DNA of 64,000 nucleotides from Pseudomonas campi (GCF_013200955.2 NZ_CP053697.2:1240001-1304000); one strand, 5' to 3'; shown: positions 10,092 through 24,529, counted from the stretch's first letter. Translations and numbers: made by a program. Notes: generated from the sequence alone by a model not told the origin.

Positions 10092-11278
10092 GTCAGCCGC
10101 AGCAGATCACCGTGCTGGGGGCGACCGGTTCGATCGGTCTCAGCACCCTGGATGTGATTGCGCGTCATCCCGATCGTTATCAGGTGTTTGCGTTGAGCGG
10201 TTTCTCGCGCCTGCAGGAGCTGGAGCAGCTCTGTCGCACACATCGCCCGCAATTCGCGGTAACCCCTGATGAGGCTTCGGCGGCTGCACTGCAGCGTGCG
10301 TTGCGCGCTGCAGATGTACCGACCGAGGTATTGGCGGGTGCGCAGGCGCTGTGCGACGTGTCTGCTCATCCCGAGGTGGATGCGGTGATGGCCGCCATTG
10401 TTGGCGCTGCTGGCTTGCAGCCGACCCTGGCGGCGGTCGAGGCCGGCAAGAAGGTGCTGCTGGCCAACAAGGAAGCGCTGGTGATGTCCGGCGACCTGTT
10501 CATCCAGGCTGTGCGCCGCAGCGGTGCCGTGCTTTTGCCGATCGACAGCGAGCACAATGCGATCTTCCAGTGTCTGCCTGGCGACTACGCCCGCGGCTTG
10601 GGGGCGGTCGGCGTGCGGCGGATCCTGCTGACCGCTTCGGGTGGGCCGTTTCGCGAAACGCCGTTGGCCGAGCTGGAGCAGGTCAGTCCCGAACAGGCCT
10701 GCGCCCATCCCAACTGGTCGATGGGGCGCAAGATCTCCGTCGATTCGGCGAGCATGATGAACAAGGGGCTGGAGCTGATCGAGGCCTGCTGGCTGTTCGA
10801 TGCCAGGCCGTCTCAGGTTGAGGTGGTGATCCACCCGCAGAGCGTGATCCATTCACTGGTCGACTACGTGGATGGCTCGGTATTGGCGCAGCTGGGTAAC
10901 CCGGATATGCGCACACCCATCGCCCATGCACTGGCCTGGCCCGAACGGATCGACTCCGGGGTGGCGCCACTGGATCTGTTCGCTGTGGCGCGTCTGGATT
11001 TCCAGCGCCCGGATGAACAGCGTTTTCCTTGTCTGCGCCTGGCGCGGCAGGCAGCGGAAGTCGGTGGCAGTGCGCCGGCCTTGCTCAATGCGGCTAATGA
11101 AATTGCGGTGGCGGCCTTTCTCGAGCGGCGCATCCGCTTTCCCGAGATCGCGCGTATCATCGATGAAGTGCTGAATCTTGAGGCGGCCGTTGCGGTCGAA
11201 AGTCTCGATGCGGTACTGGCCGCCGATGCCCGGGCACGGGTGCTGGCCGGTGAGTGGTTGAATCGCCACGGGCGTTGA
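10088..11278 (+). CDS. dxr: 1-deoxy-D-xylulose 5-phosphate reductoisomerase
   Basis: NADPH-dependent second step of the MEP isoprenoid pathway, 396 residues. The NADPH site [14 protein letters not shown] is at the N-terminus and the metal and substrate site [12 protein letters not shown] follows, with [12 protein letters not shown] further on. The start is GTG at 10088, overlapping the cdsA TGA; no ATG is available at the family N-terminus. The other MEP gene in the window, ispD, is about 19 kb downstream. Confidence 0.97.
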   Translation: MSQPQQITVLGATGSIGLSTLDVIARHPDRYQVFALSGFSRLQELEQLCRTHRPQFAVTPDEASAAALQRALRAADVPTEVLAGAQALCDVSAHPEVDAVMAAIVGAAGLQPTLAAVEAGKKVLLANKEALVMSGDLFIQAVRRSGAVLLPIDSEHNAIFQCLPGDYARGLGAVGVRRILLTASGGPFRETPLAELEQVSPEQACAHPNWSMGRKISVDSASMMNKGLELIEACWLFDARPSQVEVVIHPQSVIHSLVDYVDGSVLAQLGNPDMRTPIAHALAWPERIDSGVAPLDLFAVARLDFQRPDEQRFPCLRLARQAAEVGGSAPALLNAANEIAVAAFLERRIRFPEIARIIDEVLNLEAAVAVESLDAVLAADARARVLAGEWLNRHGR

Positions 11279-11293
11279 GTCCGGAGGAAGACG

Positions 11294-12646
11294 ATGAGCG
11301 CGTTGTACATGATTTTTGGCACCCTGATCGCTCTCGGGGTGCTGGTCACGATCCACGAATTCGGTCATTTCTGGGTGGCCCGCCGCTGCGGCGTCAAAGT
11401 TCTGCGTTTTTCCGTGGGCTTCGGTAGCCCACTGCTGCGCTGGCATGATCGCCAGGGCACCGAGTTCGTCGTTGCCGCCATTCCATTGGGCGGCTACGTG
11501 AAAATGCTCGATGAGCGTGAGGGCGATGTGCCTGCTGATCAGCTCGAGCAGTCCTTCAATCGCAAGCCGGTGCAGCAGCGCATCGCCATTGTTGCAGCCG
11601 GACCGATCGCCAACTTCCTCCTGGCCATTCTGTTCTTCTGGCTGCTGGCCATGCTAGGCAGTCAGCAGATCAAGCCGGTAATCGGTAGTGTGCAGCCGGA
11701 TAGCCTGGCCGCGGCCGCCGGTCTGTTGCCGGGGCAGGAAATTCTGGCGGTGGACGGTGAACCGACCCAGGGTTGGGGTGCGGTCAATCTGCAGTTGGTG
11801 CGTCGTCTCGGTGAGAGCGGCACGCTGGAGTTGTTGCTGCAGGAACCTGGCTCGACGGCACAAAGTACCCGTCAGGTGATTCTGCGTGATTGGCAGAAGG
11901 GGGCGGATGAGCCTGATCCGCTGCGCTCCCTGGGTATTCAGCCTTGGCGCCCGAGTATTGTGCCGATATTGAAGGAAATCGATCCTGATGGCCCGGCGCA
12001 TGCAGCGGGCGTGCGTCTAGGGGATCGTTTGCTGGCTATCGGTGAGCAGCGCATCGATGACTGGCAGCAGGTGCTCGATGTGCTGCGCGAATTGCCTGCC
12101 AAACAGGTCACCCTGGTTGTCGAGCGTGCGGGTGAGCGGCTGGAGTTATCCGCCAGCCTGGGTGTGCGTGGCGAGGGTGATTCGCGTGGCGGCTACCTCG
12201 GGGTGGGCGTCGGCTCTGTCGAGTGGCCGGCAGAAATGCTCCGTGAGGTTCGCTACGGGCCTTTGGATGGTGCGGTCGAGGGGCTGCGGCGGACTTGGCA
12301 CATGACCCTGCTGACCTTCGATTCGGTGAGGAAAATGCTGGTCGGCGAGCTCTCGGTAAAAAACTTGAGTGGGCCGATAACCATTGCTAAAGTGGCGGGC
12401 GCTTCAGCCCAGTCGGGAGTGGGGGATTTTCTTTATTTCCTGTCCCTGCTGAGCATTAGTTTGGGGGTTCTCAACCTGTTGCCCATCCCCGTGCTGGATG
12501 GGGGGCATCTGCTGTTTTACCTGGTGGAATGGGTGCGTGGGCGTCCACTCTCCGAACGGGTGCAGGGTTGGGGAATGCAGATCGGCATCAGTCTGGTGCT
12601 TGGGGTGATGTTGCTGGCCCTGATCAACGACCTGGGCCGTCTGTAA
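11294..12646 (+). CDS. rseP: Site-2 intramembrane zinc protease RseP (MucP)
   Basis: Cleaves the anti-sigma factor (RseA/MucA) inside the inner membrane, releasing the envelope-stress sigma factor; in Pseudomonas this links to alginate control. 450 residues. The zinc motif HEFGH is at the N-terminus in the first membrane segment, two PDZ-like domains lie in the middle, and the LDGG motif that contributes the third zinc ligand is near the C-terminus. Preceded by GGAGGAAGACG. Confidence 0.97.
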   Translation: MSALYMIFGTLIALGVLVTIHEFGHFWVARRCGVKVLRFSVGFGSPLLRWHDRQGTEFVVAAIPLGGYVKMLDEREGDVPADQLEQSFNRKPVQQRIAIVAAGPIANFLLAILFFWLLAMLGSQQIKPVIGSVQPDSLAAAAGLLPGQEILAVDGEPTQGWGAVNLQLVRRLGESGTLELLLQEPGSTAQSTRQVILRDWQKGADEPDPLRSLGIQPWRPSIVPILKEIDPDGPAHAAGVRLGDRLLAIGEQRIDDWQQVLDVLRELPAKQVTLVVERAGERLELSASLGVRGEGDSRGGYLGVGVGSVEWPAEMLREVRYGPLDGAVEGLRRTWHMTLLTFDSVRKMLVGELSVKNLSGPITIAKVAGASAQSGVGDFLYFLSLLSISLGVLNLLPIPVLDGGHLLFYLVEWVRGRPLSERVQGWGMQIGISLVLGVMLLALINDLGRL

Positions 12647-12663
12647 CAAATCGCTGAATTGTG

Positions 12664-12692
12664 AAGCTGCCGCGTATCGCGGCAGTTTCTTT
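12664..12692 (+). terminator. Hairpin with T-rich tail between rseP and bamA
   Basis: CTGCCGCG-TAT-CGCGGCAG is a perfect 8-bp stem followed by TTTCTTT, 18 bases after the rseP stop and 29 before the bamA start. It looks like a terminator or attenuator separating bamA from the upstream operon. Confidence 0.6.
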
Positions 12693-12720
12693 ATTGCCAG
12701 TTGGAATAAGAAAGGACTTC

Positions 12721-15126
12721 ATGAAACGTCTGCTGCTACCTGCGGTGCTCGCCGCATTGATGATCGCCGAAGTTCACGCCGAGTCCTTCACCATCTCAGA
12801 TATTCGTGTCAACGGCCTGCAGCGGGTTTCCGCCGGCAGCCTGTTCGGCGCTCTGCCGCTCAACGTAGGTGAGCAGGCGGACGATAATCGTCTGGTTGAA
12901 GCCACTCGTTCCCTGTTCAAGACCGGTTTCTTCCAGGATATCCAGCTGGGTCGCGAAGGCGATGTGCTGGTCATCAATGTGGTCGAGCGCCCGTCCATCT
13001 CCGGTGTCGAGATCGAAGGCAACAAGGCGATCACCACCGAAGACCTGATGAAAGGGCTTGAGCAGTCTGGTCTGGCGGAAGGCGAAATCTTCCAGCGCGC
13101 TACCCTTGAAGGCGTGCGTAACGAATTGCTGCGCCAGTACGTGGCCCAGGGTCGTTACTCGGCCACCATCGAGGCCGAGGTCATTCCGCAGCCGCGCAAC
13201 CGTGTGGCGTTGAAGATCGAGATCAACGAAGGTTCGGTTGCCGCCATCCAGCACATCAACGTGGTGGGTAACAGCGTATTCCCCGACGAAGACCTGATTG
13301 GCCTGTTCGAGCTGAAGACCACCAACTGGCTGTCCTTCTTCAAGAACGATGACAAGTACGCCCGCGAAAAACTCTCCGGTGACCTGGAGCGTCTGCGTTC
13401 CTACTACCTGGATCGCGGCTACATCAACATGGATATCTCCTCTACCCAGGTGTCCATTACTCCCGACAAGAAGCACGTCTACGTCACGGTCAACGTCGAG
13501 GAAGGCGAGAAGTACAGTGTCAGCGAGGTCAAACTCTCTGGTGACCTGAAGGTTCCGGAAGAGGAAATCCAGAAGCTGATGCTGGTCAAGCAGGGTCAGG
13601 TGTTCTCGCGCAAAGTGATGACCACCACCTCCGAGCTGATCACCCGTCGCCTGGGTAACGAAGGTTATACCTTCGCCAACGTCAACGGCGTGCCTCAGGC
13701 CAACGACGAAGACAAGACCGTTGCCATCACCTTCGTGGTTGATCCGGGCAAGCGCGCTTACGTCAATCGCATCAACTTCCGCGGCAACACCAAGACCGAA
13801 GACGAAGTGCTGCGCCGCGAAATGCGCCAGATGGAAGGTGGCTGGGCGTCGACCTACCTGATCGATCAGTCCAAGACCCGCCTCGAGCGCCTCGGTTACT
13901 TCAAGGAAGTCAACGTCGAGACTCCGCAGGTTCCGGGTACCGACGACCAGGTCGACGTCAATTACAGCGTCGAAGAACAGGCTTCCGGTTCGATCACCGC
14001 CAGCGTCGGTTTTGCGCAGAACGCCGGTCTGATCCTCGGTGGCTCGATCAGCCAGAACAACTTCCTTGGCACCGGTAACAAGGTCAGCGTCGGTCTGACC
14101 CGCAGCGAATACCAGACCAGCTACAACTTTGGTTTCGTCGACCCCTACTGGACTGCCGATGGTGTCAGCCTGGGTTACAACGCCTTCTACCGCACCACCG
14201 ACTACGACGATCTCGATGTCGACGTATCCAGCTATGCGGTGGACAGCTATGGTGCCGGCGTCAGCATCGGTTACCCGATCAGCGAGACCTCGCGCCTGAC
14301 CTATGGCCTGACCATCCAGCAGGACAGCATCGATACCGGTGACTACACCGTGGACGAGATTCTCGACTTCCTTGAGGAAGAAGGGGATGACTATCTGAAC
14401 CTGAAAGGTTCGATCGGTTGGTCCGAGTCGACCCTGAACCGTGGCGTGATGGCCACCCGCGGCCACTCGCAGAGCCTGGTGCTGGAAAGCACTATCCCGG
14501 GTAGCGACTTGTCGTTCTTCAAGATCGACTACCGGGGTCAGCTGTTCAAGCCGGTAACCGAGAACTACACCCTGCGCTTCCACACTGAGCTGGGCTATGG
14601 CGATAGCTACGGTTCCACCTCTGATCTGCCGTTCTACGAGAACTACTACGCCGGTGGTTTCAACTCCGTACGTGGTTTCGAGGACAGCAGCCTGGGCCCA
14701 CGCAGTACCCCCAGCGTGGCTCGAGACGCTAATGGCAACCCGTTGCCGGGTGGCGAGGGCGCTGGCCCTGGTGTCGACGGGCGTTATACCGACGATCAGG
14801 ATCCGCTGCCCTTCGGTGGTAACGTGCTGATCCAGGGCGGCGTGGAAATGCTCTTCCCGCTGCCGTTTATCAAGGATCAGCGCTCCCTGCGTACCGCGCT
14901 GTTCTGGGACGTGGGTAATGTGTACGACACCAACTGTTCCAAGACCCAGAAACAGAATGGCAGCACCTGCGACCTGGATATTGGCGAGCTGGCCAGTTCC
15001 GTGGGTCTGGGTGTGACCTGGGTTACTGCCCTGGGCCCACTGAGTTTCAGCTTGGCAGCACCGATCAAGAAGCCGGACGATGCCGACACACAGGTCTTCC
15101 AGTTCTCTCTTGGCCAGACTTTCTAA
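12721..15126 (+). CDS. bamA: Outer membrane protein assembly factor BamA (Omp85)
   Basis: Central channel of the BAM complex that inserts beta-barrel proteins into the outer membrane. 801 residues: signal peptide ending in EVHA, five POTRA repeats (about 23-420), then a 16-strand barrel ending in aromatic F (QFSLGQTF). The barrel contains VRGFEDSSLGPR, equivalent to the conserved VRGF motif of loop 6. The start at 12721 with AAGAAAGGAC before it gives a proper signal peptide; an upstream GTG would put unrelated residues before it. It sits directly before skp, as usual. Confidence 0.97.
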   Translation: MKRLLLPAVLAALMIAEVHAESFTISDIRVNGLQRVSAGSLFGALPLNVGEQADDNRLVEATRSLFKTGFFQDIQLGREGDVLVINVVERPSISGVEIEGNKAITTEDLMKGLEQSGLAEGEIFQRATLEGVRNELLRQYVAQGRYSATIEAEVIPQPRNRVALKIEINEGSVAAIQHINVVGNSVFPDEDLIGLFELKTTNWLSFFKNDDKYAREKLSGDLERLRSYYLDRGYINMDISSTQVSITPDKKHVYVTVNVEEGEKYSVSEVKLSGDLKVPEEEIQKLMLVKQGQVFSRKVMTTTSELITRRLGNEGYTFANVNGVPQANDEDKTVAITFVVDPGKRAYVNRINFRGNTKTEDEVLRREMRQMEGGWASTYLIDQSKTRLERLGYFKEVNVETPQVPGTDDQVDVNYSVEEQASGSITASVGFAQNAGLILGGSISQNNFLGTGNKVSVGLTRSEYQTSYNFGFVDPYWTADGVSLGYNAFYRTTDYDDLDVDVSSYAVDSYGAGVSIGYPISETSRLTYGLTIQQDSIDTGDYTVDEILDFLEEEGDDYLNLKGSIGWSESTLNRGVMATRGHSQSLVLESTIPGSDLSFFKIDYRGQLFKPVTENYTLRFHTELGYGDSYGSTSDLPFYENYYAGGFNSVRGFEDSSLGPRSTPSVARDANGNPLPGGEGAGPGVDGRYTDDQDPLPFGGNVLIQGGVEMLFPLPFIKDQRSLRTALFWDVGNVYDTNCSKTQKQNGSTCDLDIGELASSVGLGVTWVTALGPLSFSLAAPIKKPDDADTQVFQFSLGQTF

Positions 15127-15168
15127 TTGCTTGATAAATGACAACAGTGTTTGTTGCAGGAGTGCATC

Positions 15169-15672
15169 GTGCGTAAGTTGACTCAACTGGTTCTGATCAC
15201 CATGGCCCTGGTGGCGACTCCGGCGTTTGCCGAGATGAAGGTGGCAGTACTGAACTACCAAATGGCCCTGCTTGAGTCTGACGCTGCGAAGAAATACGCC
15301 GTGGATGCCGAGAAGAAATTCGGTCCGCAACTGAACAAGCTGAAGCAGCTGGAAACCGACGCCAAGCGCATTCAGGACCGCCTGGTCAAAGAAGGCGAGC
15401 GTATGCAGCAAGCCGAGCGTGAGCGCCTGGAGCTTGAGTTCAAGCAGAAGGCCCGTGACTTCCAGTTCCAGTCCAAGGAACTCAACGAAGCCAAGGCCAT
15501 CTCCGATCGCGACATGCTCAAGCAGCTCAAGCCGAAGCTGGACAAGGCGGTCGAGGAAGTGATCAAGGGCGGCAATTTTGACCTGGTGCTGGAACGTGGC
15601 GCGGTAATCGACGTCAAGCCTCAGCTCGACATTACCCGTCAGGTCATCGAGCGCATGAACAAGCTGCGCTGA
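15169..15672 (+). CDS. skp: Periplasmic chaperone Skp (OmpH family)
   Basis: Trimeric periplasmic chaperone that carries unfolded outer-membrane proteins to BamA. 167 residues: signal peptide ending in PAFA, then a long charged alpha-helical arm (about residues 50-130) and a short beta core. The start is GTG at 15169 with AGGAG six bases upstream. It is adjacent to bamA and lpxD, the classic bamA-skp-lpxD arrangement. Confidence 0.93.
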   Translation: MRKLTQLVLITMALVATPAFAEMKVAVLNYQMALLESDAAKKYAVDAEKKFGPQLNKLKQLETDAKRIQDRLVKEGERMQQAERERLELEFKQKARDFQFQSKELNEAKAISDRDMLKQLKPKLDKAVEEVIKGGNFDLVLERGAVIDVKPQLDITRQVIERMNKLR

Positions 15673-15674
15673 TC

Positions 15675-16733
15675 ATGAGCGCAGTGTCGTTTACCCTCGG
15701 TCAGCTGGCCGAGCAGCTGGGCGCCACCTTGCGTGGTGCCGCCGACAAGCCGATTCGTGGCCTGGCGTCCCTGCAGGATGCCGGCGCCGAGCAGTTGAGC
15801 TTTCTGGCCAATGCCCAGTACCGCAAGTTCCTCGCCGATACGCAGGCAGGCGCAGTGCTGCTCACCGCGGCGGATGCCGATGGCTTCGCGGGTGATGCTC
15901 TGGTCGTGGCCAATCCCTATCTGGCCTATGCCCAGCTTTCCCATCTGTTCGATCGCAAGCCCGTTGCCACTGCCGGGGTTCACCCGACGGCCGTGGTGGC
16001 TGCCGATGCGCAGGTCGATGCGAGCGCCAGTATCGGCGCCTATGCGGTGATTGAAAGCGCTGCGCAGATCGGTGCTGGCGTGACCATCGGCGCGCATTGC
16101 GTGATCGGTGCGCGCAGCTCTATCGGTGAGCATGGTTGGCTGGCGCCGCGCGTGACCCTGTATCACGACGTGCACATCGGCAAGCGTGTGGTCATCCAGT
16201 CTGGCGCCGTGCTCGGTGGTGAGGGCTTCGGCTTCGCCAACGAAAAAGGTGTCTGGCAGAAGATCGCGCAGATCGGTGGCGTGACCCTGGGCGACGATGT
16301 CGAGATCGGTGCTAACACCACCATCGACCGCGGTGCCCTGGCCGATACCTTGATCGGCAACGGGGTCAAGCTGGATAACCAGATCATGATCGCGCACAAC
16401 GTGCAGATCGGCGACAACACCGCCATGGCCGGTTGCGCGGGTATTTCCGGCAGCACCAAGATCGGCAAGAACTGCATGATCGCCGGTGGGGTGGGCATGG
16501 TTGGGCACATCGAGGTGTGCGACAACGTGTTCGTCACCGGCATGACCATGGTCACCCGTTCGATTACCGAACCTGGGGCCTACTCCTCGGGTACTGCAAT
16601 GCAAACTGCGGCCGACTGGAAGAAGAGCGCTGCGCGCATTCGCCAGTTGGACGATATGGCACGACGCCTGCGCGACATGGAAAAGCGCCTGGCTGCCGTG
16701 ACCCCGGGCGCCGATGCCTCATCAGATGCCTGA
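15675..16733 (+). CDS. lpxD: UDP-3-O-(3-hydroxyacyl)glucosamine N-acyltransferase
   Basis: Third step of lipid A synthesis; adds the N-linked 3-hydroxyacyl chain. 352 residues: an N-terminal uridine-binding domain, a left-handed beta-helix made of hexapeptide repeats (for example [12 protein letters not shown]), and a C-terminal helix. The catalytic His region [11 protein letters not shown] is present. It starts two bases after the skp stop. Confidence 0.97.
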   Translation: MSAVSFTLGQLAEQLGATLRGAADKPIRGLASLQDAGAEQLSFLANAQYRKFLADTQAGAVLLTAADADGFAGDALVVANPYLAYAQLSHLFDRKPVATAGVHPTAVVAADAQVDASASIGAYAVIESAAQIGAGVTIGAHCVIGARSSIGEHGWLAPRVTLYHDVHIGKRVVIQSGAVLGGEGFGFANEKGVWQKIAQIGGVTLGDDVEIGANTTIDRGALADTLIGNGVKLDNQIMIAHNVQIGDNTAMAGCAGISGSTKIGKNCMIAGGVGMVGHIEVCDNVFVTGMTMVTRSITEPGAYSSGTAMQTAADWKKSAARIRQLDDMARRLRDMEKRLAAVTPGADASSDA

Positions 16734-16780
16734 CCCGCGTCTGACGCACGTCCCCATTCTTTAGAACAGGCTTTCCGTAC

Positions 16781-17221
16781 ATGATGGACATCAACCAGAT
16801 TCGCGAATACTTGCCGCACCGTTACCCCTTCCTGCTGGTGGACCGGGTGGCAGAGCTGGATCTCGAGGGCAAGACCATTCGTGCCTACAAGAATGTCAGC
16901 ATCAATGAGCCGTTTTTCAACGGGCATTTCCCCGAACATCCGATCATGCCGGGCGTGCTGATCATCGAGGCAATGGCCCAGGCCGCTGGGATTCTCGGTT
17001 TCAAGATGATGGATCTGAAACCCTCCGATGGCACCCTGTATTACTTTGTCGGCTCCGACAAGCTACGCTTTCGTCAGCCAGTGGTACCGGGCGATCAGCT
17101 GATGCTCGAAGCCAAGTACCTGAGTAACAAGCGCAGCATCTGGAAGTTCGCGTGCAAGGCCAGCGTCGATGGCAAGGAAGTCTGCTCGGCAGAAATCATC
17201 TGTGCGGAACGCAAACTATGA
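16781..17221 (+). CDS. fabZ: 3-hydroxyacyl-[acyl-carrier-protein] dehydratase FabZ
   Basis: Hot-dog-fold dehydratase of fatty acid elongation, 146 residues. The active-site helix [19 protein letters not shown] with catalytic His and Glu is intact, after [10 protein letters not shown]. Two adjacent ATG codons (16781 and 16784) are possible starts. No strong ribosome binding site is visible. The end overlaps the lpxA start as ATGA. Confidence 0.97.
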   Translation: MMDINQIREYLPHRYPFLLVDRVAELDLEGKTIRAYKNVSINEPFFNGHFPEHPIMPGVLIIEAMAQAAGILGFKMMDLKPSDGTLYYFVGSDKLRFRQPVVPGDQLMLEAKYLSNKRSIWKFACKASVDGKEVCSAEIICAERKL

Positions 17222-17994
17222 GTTTGATTGACCCTCGCGCCATCATCGATCCGTCGGCCAAGCTGGCGGATGACGTTCAGGTCGGCCCCTGGTCGATCAT
17301 TGGACCCGATGTGGAAATAGGCGAGGGTAGCGTGGTCGGCCCCCATGTGATCATCAAGGGCCCGACCCAGATTGGTAAGCACAACCGTATCTATCAGTTC
17401 TCGTCGGTCGGTGAAGATACCCCTGACCTGAAGTACAACGGCGAGCCGACTCGCCTAGTGATCGGCGATAACAACGTGATTCGCGAGGGTGTCACCATCC
17501 ATCGCGGGACCGTACAGGACCGCTCGGAAACCACCATAGGCGATCACAACCTGCTGATGGCCTATGTGCATATCGGTCACGACAGCGTGATCGGCAATCA
17601 CTGCATTCTGGTCAATAACACCGCCTTGGCCGGCCACGTGAAGATGGACGACTGGGCGATCCTGTCGGGCTTCACCCTGGTTCACCAGTTCTGCCGCATC
17701 GGCGCACACAGCTTCTCCGGCATGGGCACGGCGATCGGCAAGGATGTGCCGGCCTATGTCACCGTGTTCGGCAATCCGGCCGAGGCGCGTAGCATGAACT
17801 TCGAAGGCATGCGCCGCCGTGGTTTCAGCGCAGAAGCCATTGCTTCGCTGCGCCGCGCCTACAAGGTGGTGTATCGCCAGGGCCTGACTGTCGAGCAGGC
17901 GCTGGCCGAGCTGGCCGAATCCTCTGCGCAATTCCCGGAAGTGGCGGTATTCCGCGACTCCATCCAGGCTTCCACCCGCGGCATCACCCGCTAA
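17218..17994 (+). CDS. lpxA: UDP-N-acetylglucosamine O-acyltransferase
   Basis: First step of lipid A synthesis. 258 residues with left-handed beta-helix hexapeptide repeats from residue 5 on and the catalytic His in [12 protein letters not shown]. The C-terminal helical domain follows [15 protein letters not shown]. The start at 17218 overlaps the fabZ stop; the family N-terminus [14 protein letters not shown] supports it. Confidence 0.98.
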   Translation: MSLIDPRAIIDPSAKLADDVQVGPWSIIGPDVEIGEGSVVGPHVIIKGPTQIGKHNRIYQFSSVGEDTPDLKYNGEPTRLVIGDNNVIREGVTIHRGTVQDRSETTIGDHNLLMAYVHIGHDSVIGNHCILVNNTALAGHVKMDDWAILSGFTLVHQFCRIGAHSFSGMGTAIGKDVPAYVTVFGNPAEARSMNFEGMRRRGFSAEAIASLRRAYKVVYRQGLTVEQALAELAESSAQFPEVAVFRDSIQASTRGITR

Positions 17995-17997
17995 GTC

Positions 17998-19131
17998 ATG
18001 GCGCGTCCTCTTCGCATAGCGCTGGTGGCCGGCGAGGCCTCCGGCGACATTCTCGGCGCCGGCCTGATGCAGGCGCTCAAGCGTCAGCATCCGCAGGTCG
18101 AGTTCATCGGCATTGGTGGGCCGCGCATGGAGGCCGAAGGCCTCAAGTCCTACTTCCCGATGGAGCGCCTGGCGGTGATGGGCCTGGTCGAGGTGCTCGG
18201 CCGCCTGCTGGAGTTGCTGGCACGGCGCAAGCGCCTGATCCGCACGCTGATCGAGGCCAAGCCGGATGTGTTCATCGGTATCGATGCGCCGGACTTCAAC
18301 CTGACCCTCGAGCTCAAGCTACGCCAGGCCGGGATCAAGACCGTGCACTACGTCAGCCCGTCGGTCTGGGCCTGGCGGCAGAAGCGCGTGCTGAAGATTC
18401 GCGAAGCCTGCGACCTGATGCTGACTCTGTTTCCCTTCGAGGCGCGTTTCTATCTCGATCATCAGGTGCCGGTACGTTTCGTCGGCCATCCGCTGGCCAA
18501 TACCATCCCGCTGCAGGCCGACCGCCAAGCCGCCCGCGAAGTCTTGGGGCTGGATGACGATGCGATGGTCGTTGCCCTGTTGCCGGGCAGCCGTGGCGGC
18601 GAAGTGGCGCGTCTGGGCGCTTTGTTCCTCGACGCCGCCGAGCGCCTGCGCGCCCTGCGGCCGGGCGTGCGTTTTGTCCTGCCCTGCGCCAGTCGTGAGC
18701 GCCGCCAGCAACTGGAAGAGCTGCTGGGTAACCGTGACCTGCCGTTGCTGTTGCTCGATGGCCAGTCCCATGAAGCTCTGGCCGCCTGCGATGCCGTGCT
18801 GATCGCTTCCGGTACGGCGACCCTCGAAGCGCTGCTGTACAAGCGCCCAATGGTGGTGGCCTACAAGGTGGCGCCGCTGACCTATCGCATTCTCAAACGC
18901 CTGGTGACCAGCCCCTATATTTCCCTGCCCAACCTGCTGGCCGAGCGCCTGCTGGTGCCTGAGCTGATCCAGGATGCGGCCACCCCGGATGCCCTGGCGC
19001 AGACCCTGGCGCCGCTGCTGGATGACGGCGCGGTGCAAACCGAAGGCTTCGATGTGATTCATCGCGCCCTGCGGCACGATGCCTCCGAACAGGCCGCCGA
19101 TGCGGTGCTCAAGCTGGCAGGGCTGGCCTGA
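17998..19131 (+). CDS. lpxB: Lipid-A-disaccharide synthase
   Basis: GT19 glycosyltransferase that joins UDP-diacylglucosamine and lipid X. 377 residues with [36 protein letters not shown] and LPGSRGGEV, all diagnostic. Ends with TGA overlapping the rnhB ATG. Confidence 0.97.
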   Translation: MARPLRIALVAGEASGDILGAGLMQALKRQHPQVEFIGIGGPRMEAEGLKSYFPMERLAVMGLVEVLGRLLELLARRKRLIRTLIEAKPDVFIGIDAPDFNLTLELKLRQAGIKTVHYVSPSVWAWRQKRVLKIREACDLMLTLFPFEARFYLDHQVPVRFVGHPLANTIPLQADRQAAREVLGLDDDAMVVALLPGSRGGEVARLGALFLDAAERLRALRPGVRFVLPCASRERRQQLEELLGNRDLPLLLLDGQSHEALAACDAVLIASGTATLEALLYKRPMVVAYKVAPLTYRILKRLVTSPYISLPNLLAERLLVPELIQDAATPDALAQTLAPLLDDGAVQTEGFDVIHRALRHDASEQAADAVLKLAGLA

Positions 19132-19727
19132 TGCAGATGGGCTTGGATTTCACTCTGGTCGAGGAATTGGTCGCCGGCGTCGACGAAGTCGGCCGTGGCC
19201 CACTCTGTGGCCCGGTGGTCACCGCCGCAGTGATCCTCGATCCGGCGCGGCCGATCCTCGGGCTCAATGACTCGAAGAAGCTCAGCGAGGCGCGCCGCGA
19301 GAAGCTGTTCGACGAAATTTGCGAAAAAGCCCTGGCCTGGTGCATCGCCCGCGCCGAGGTGGAAGAGATCGACCGCCTGAATATCCTGCACGCCACCATG
19401 CTGGCCATGCAGCGCGCAGTGGAAGGGCTCAGCGTGACGCCACGCCTGGCGTTGATCGACGGCAATCGTTGTCCCAAGCTGGCAGTGCCTAGCGCGCCAG
19501 TGGTCAAAGGTGACAGCCAGGTGCCGGCCATCGCCGCCGCCTCGATCCTGGCCAAGGTCAGCCGTGACCGTGAGATGCAAGCGCTGGAGGCCTTGTACCC
19601 CGGCTACGGCATCGGCGGGCACAAGGGCTATCCCACACCGGTGCATCTGGAAGCGCTCAAGCGCCTGGGTGCCACGCCGATCCACCGGCGCTCCTTCGCG
19701 CCGGTGCGCGCGGTGCTGGAAGAGTAG
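19131..19727 (+). CDS. rnhB: Ribonuclease HII
   Basis: Removes ribonucleotides and RNA from RNA:DNA hybrids. 198 residues. The catalytic start [17 protein letters not shown] with the DE pair, the LNDSKKL segment and the third acidic region LIDGNR are present. Coupled to lpxB by TGATG. Its TAG stop is the first TAG of a TAGGGTGG palindromic repeat. Confidence 0.97.
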   Translation: MQMGLDFTLVEELVAGVDEVGRGPLCGPVVTAAVILDPARPILGLNDSKKLSEARREKLFDEICEKALAWCIARAEVEEIDRLNILHATMLAMQRAVEGLSVTPRLALIDGNRCPKLAVPSAPVVKGDSQVPAIAAASILAKVSRDREMQALEALYPGYGIGGHKGYPTPVHLEALKRLGATPIHRRSFAPVRAVLEE

Positions 19728-19796
19728 GGTGGATCACGCTTTATCGATCCGCCGAACGGCGCGTCGGTGGATGTAGAGAGCGACAGCCACCCTACG
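19724..19796. repeat. TAGGGTGG imperfect palindrome on the rnhB stop
   Basis: GTAGGGTGG at the left pairs with CCACCCTAC at the right, with an internal GATC/CGCCG-rich hairpin. The left arm contains the rnhB stop codon. No coding potential. Confidence 0.7.
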
Positions 19797-19834
19797 CTGC
19801 GATCCCCTGATCCGCATGCTGCTGTTTGCACCTT

Positions 19835-19866
19835 GGCCCGGTACAATCCGGGCCTTATTGTTTTTG
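19835..19866 (+). terminator. Terminator-like hairpin just before dnaE
   Basis: GGCCCGG-TACAAT-CCGGGCC (7-bp stem, 6-base loop) followed by TTATTGTTTTT. It ends about 20 bases before the dnaE ATG, so it may end the lpx-rnhB transcript or attenuate dnaE. Confidence 0.65.
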
Positions 19867-19885
19867 TGTTCTGTACAGGATCGTC

Positions 19886-23404
<3,519 letters not shown>

Positions 23405-23522
23405 GTAGCAGGCCACCGGCCTGGCTTCTCGGTCTCGACCCCAGGCGCCTTATCCCTTAAGGTATTGCGCCAGATGGAATCAGCCGCCCGGCCACTCGGC
23501 CGCCGATGCAAGACGGACGCCT

Positions 23523-24473
23523 ATGAACCCGAACTTTCTCGACTTCGAACAGCCGATCGCCGACCTGCAAGCCAAGATCGAAGAGTTGCGCCTGGTCGGT
23601 AACGACAATGCGCTGAACATCAGCGACGAGATTGCCCGCCTGCAGGACAAGAGCAATGCGCTGACCGAGAGCATCTTCAGTAATCTCAGCAGCTGGCAGA
23701 TATCCAAGCTCTCCCGTCATCCGCATCGCCCTTATACCCTCGACTACATCGAGCACATCTTCAGCGAGTTCGACGAGTTGCATGGCGACCGGCACTTCTC
23801 CGACGATGCCGCCCTGGTCGGCGGTGTTGCCCGTCTGGATGATCAGCCGGTGATGGTGATCGGTCACCAGAAGGGCCGCGAAGTGCGCGAGAAGGTGCGC
23901 CGCAACTTCGGCATGCCGCGTCCGGAAGGCTACCGCAAGGCCTGTCGCCTGATGGAAATGGCCGAGCGCTTCAAGCTGCCGATCCTGACCTTTATCGACA
24001 CACCCGGTGCTTACCCGGGGATCGACGCCGAAGAGCGTAACCAGAGCGAGGCCATCGCCTGGAACCTGCGCGTGATGTCGCGCCTGAAAACCCCGATTAT
24101 CGCCACCGTGATCGGCGAGGGCGGTTCCGGCGGTGCGCTGGCCATCGGCGTCTGCGACCAGCTGAACATGCTGCAGTACTCCACCTACTCGGTAATCTCG
24201 CCGGAAGGCTGCGCCTCGATCCTGTGGAAAACCTCGGAGAAGGCGCCGGATGCGGCCGAAGCCATGGGCATCACCGCCGAGCGCCTGAAAGGCCTGGGCA
24301 TCGTCGATAAGGTGATCGGCGAGCCATTGGGCGGTGCCCATCGTGATCCAGCAACGGCGGCGGCGAGTATTCGCAAGGAGCTGCTGTCGCAACTCAAGGG
24401 GCTGAAGAAACTCAATAACGACAAGCTGCTGGAGCGTCGTTACCAGCGTCTGATGAGCTACGGCATCGCCTGA
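23523..24473 (+). CDS. accA: Acetyl-CoA carboxylase carboxyltransferase subunit alpha
   Basis: Transfers CO2 from carboxybiotin to acetyl-CoA together with AccD. 316 residues, starting [15 protein letters not shown]; the crotonase-like core has [16 protein letters not shown] and [13 protein letters not shown]. It lies 118 bases after dnaE, which is the usual neighbour. Followed by a strong terminator. Confidence 0.98.
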   Translation: MNPNFLDFEQPIADLQAKIEELRLVGNDNALNISDEIARLQDKSNALTESIFSNLSSWQISKLSRHPHRPYTLDYIEHIFSEFDELHGDRHFSDDAALVGGVARLDDQPVMVIGHQKGREVREKVRRNFGMPRPEGYRKACRLMEMAERFKLPILTFIDTPGAYPGIDAEERNQSEAIAWNLRVMSRLKTPIIATVIGEGGSGGALAIGVCDQLNMLQYSTYSVISPEGCASILWKTSEKAPDAAEAMGITAERLKGLGIVDKVIGEPLGGAHRDPATAAASIRKELLSQLKGLKKLNNDKLLERRYQRLMSYGIA

Positions 24474-24489
24474 TCATCTTGCTGCACGC

Positions 24490-24519
24490 ACAACGGGCCT
24501 TCGGGCCCGTTGTTGTTTA
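24490..24519 (+). terminator. Rho-independent terminator after accA
   Basis: ACAACGGGCC-TTCG-GGCCCGTTGTTGTTT: a 10-bp stem with a UUCG tetraloop and a T-rich tail, 16 bases after the accA stop. Confidence 0.9.
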
Positions 24520-24529
24520 AGCTAGGCCA

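Noticed and set aside
12796..15411. Long open frame (871 codons) antisense to bamA and skp
   Set aside because: It spans two genes on the other strand and its translation has no family features; a by-product of codon bias.
19871..19877. TGTACA upstream of dnaE as a regulator site
   Set aside because: A single hexamer is expected by chance many times in 64 kb and it has no partner repeat. The same holds for single sites near 51737 and 58875.
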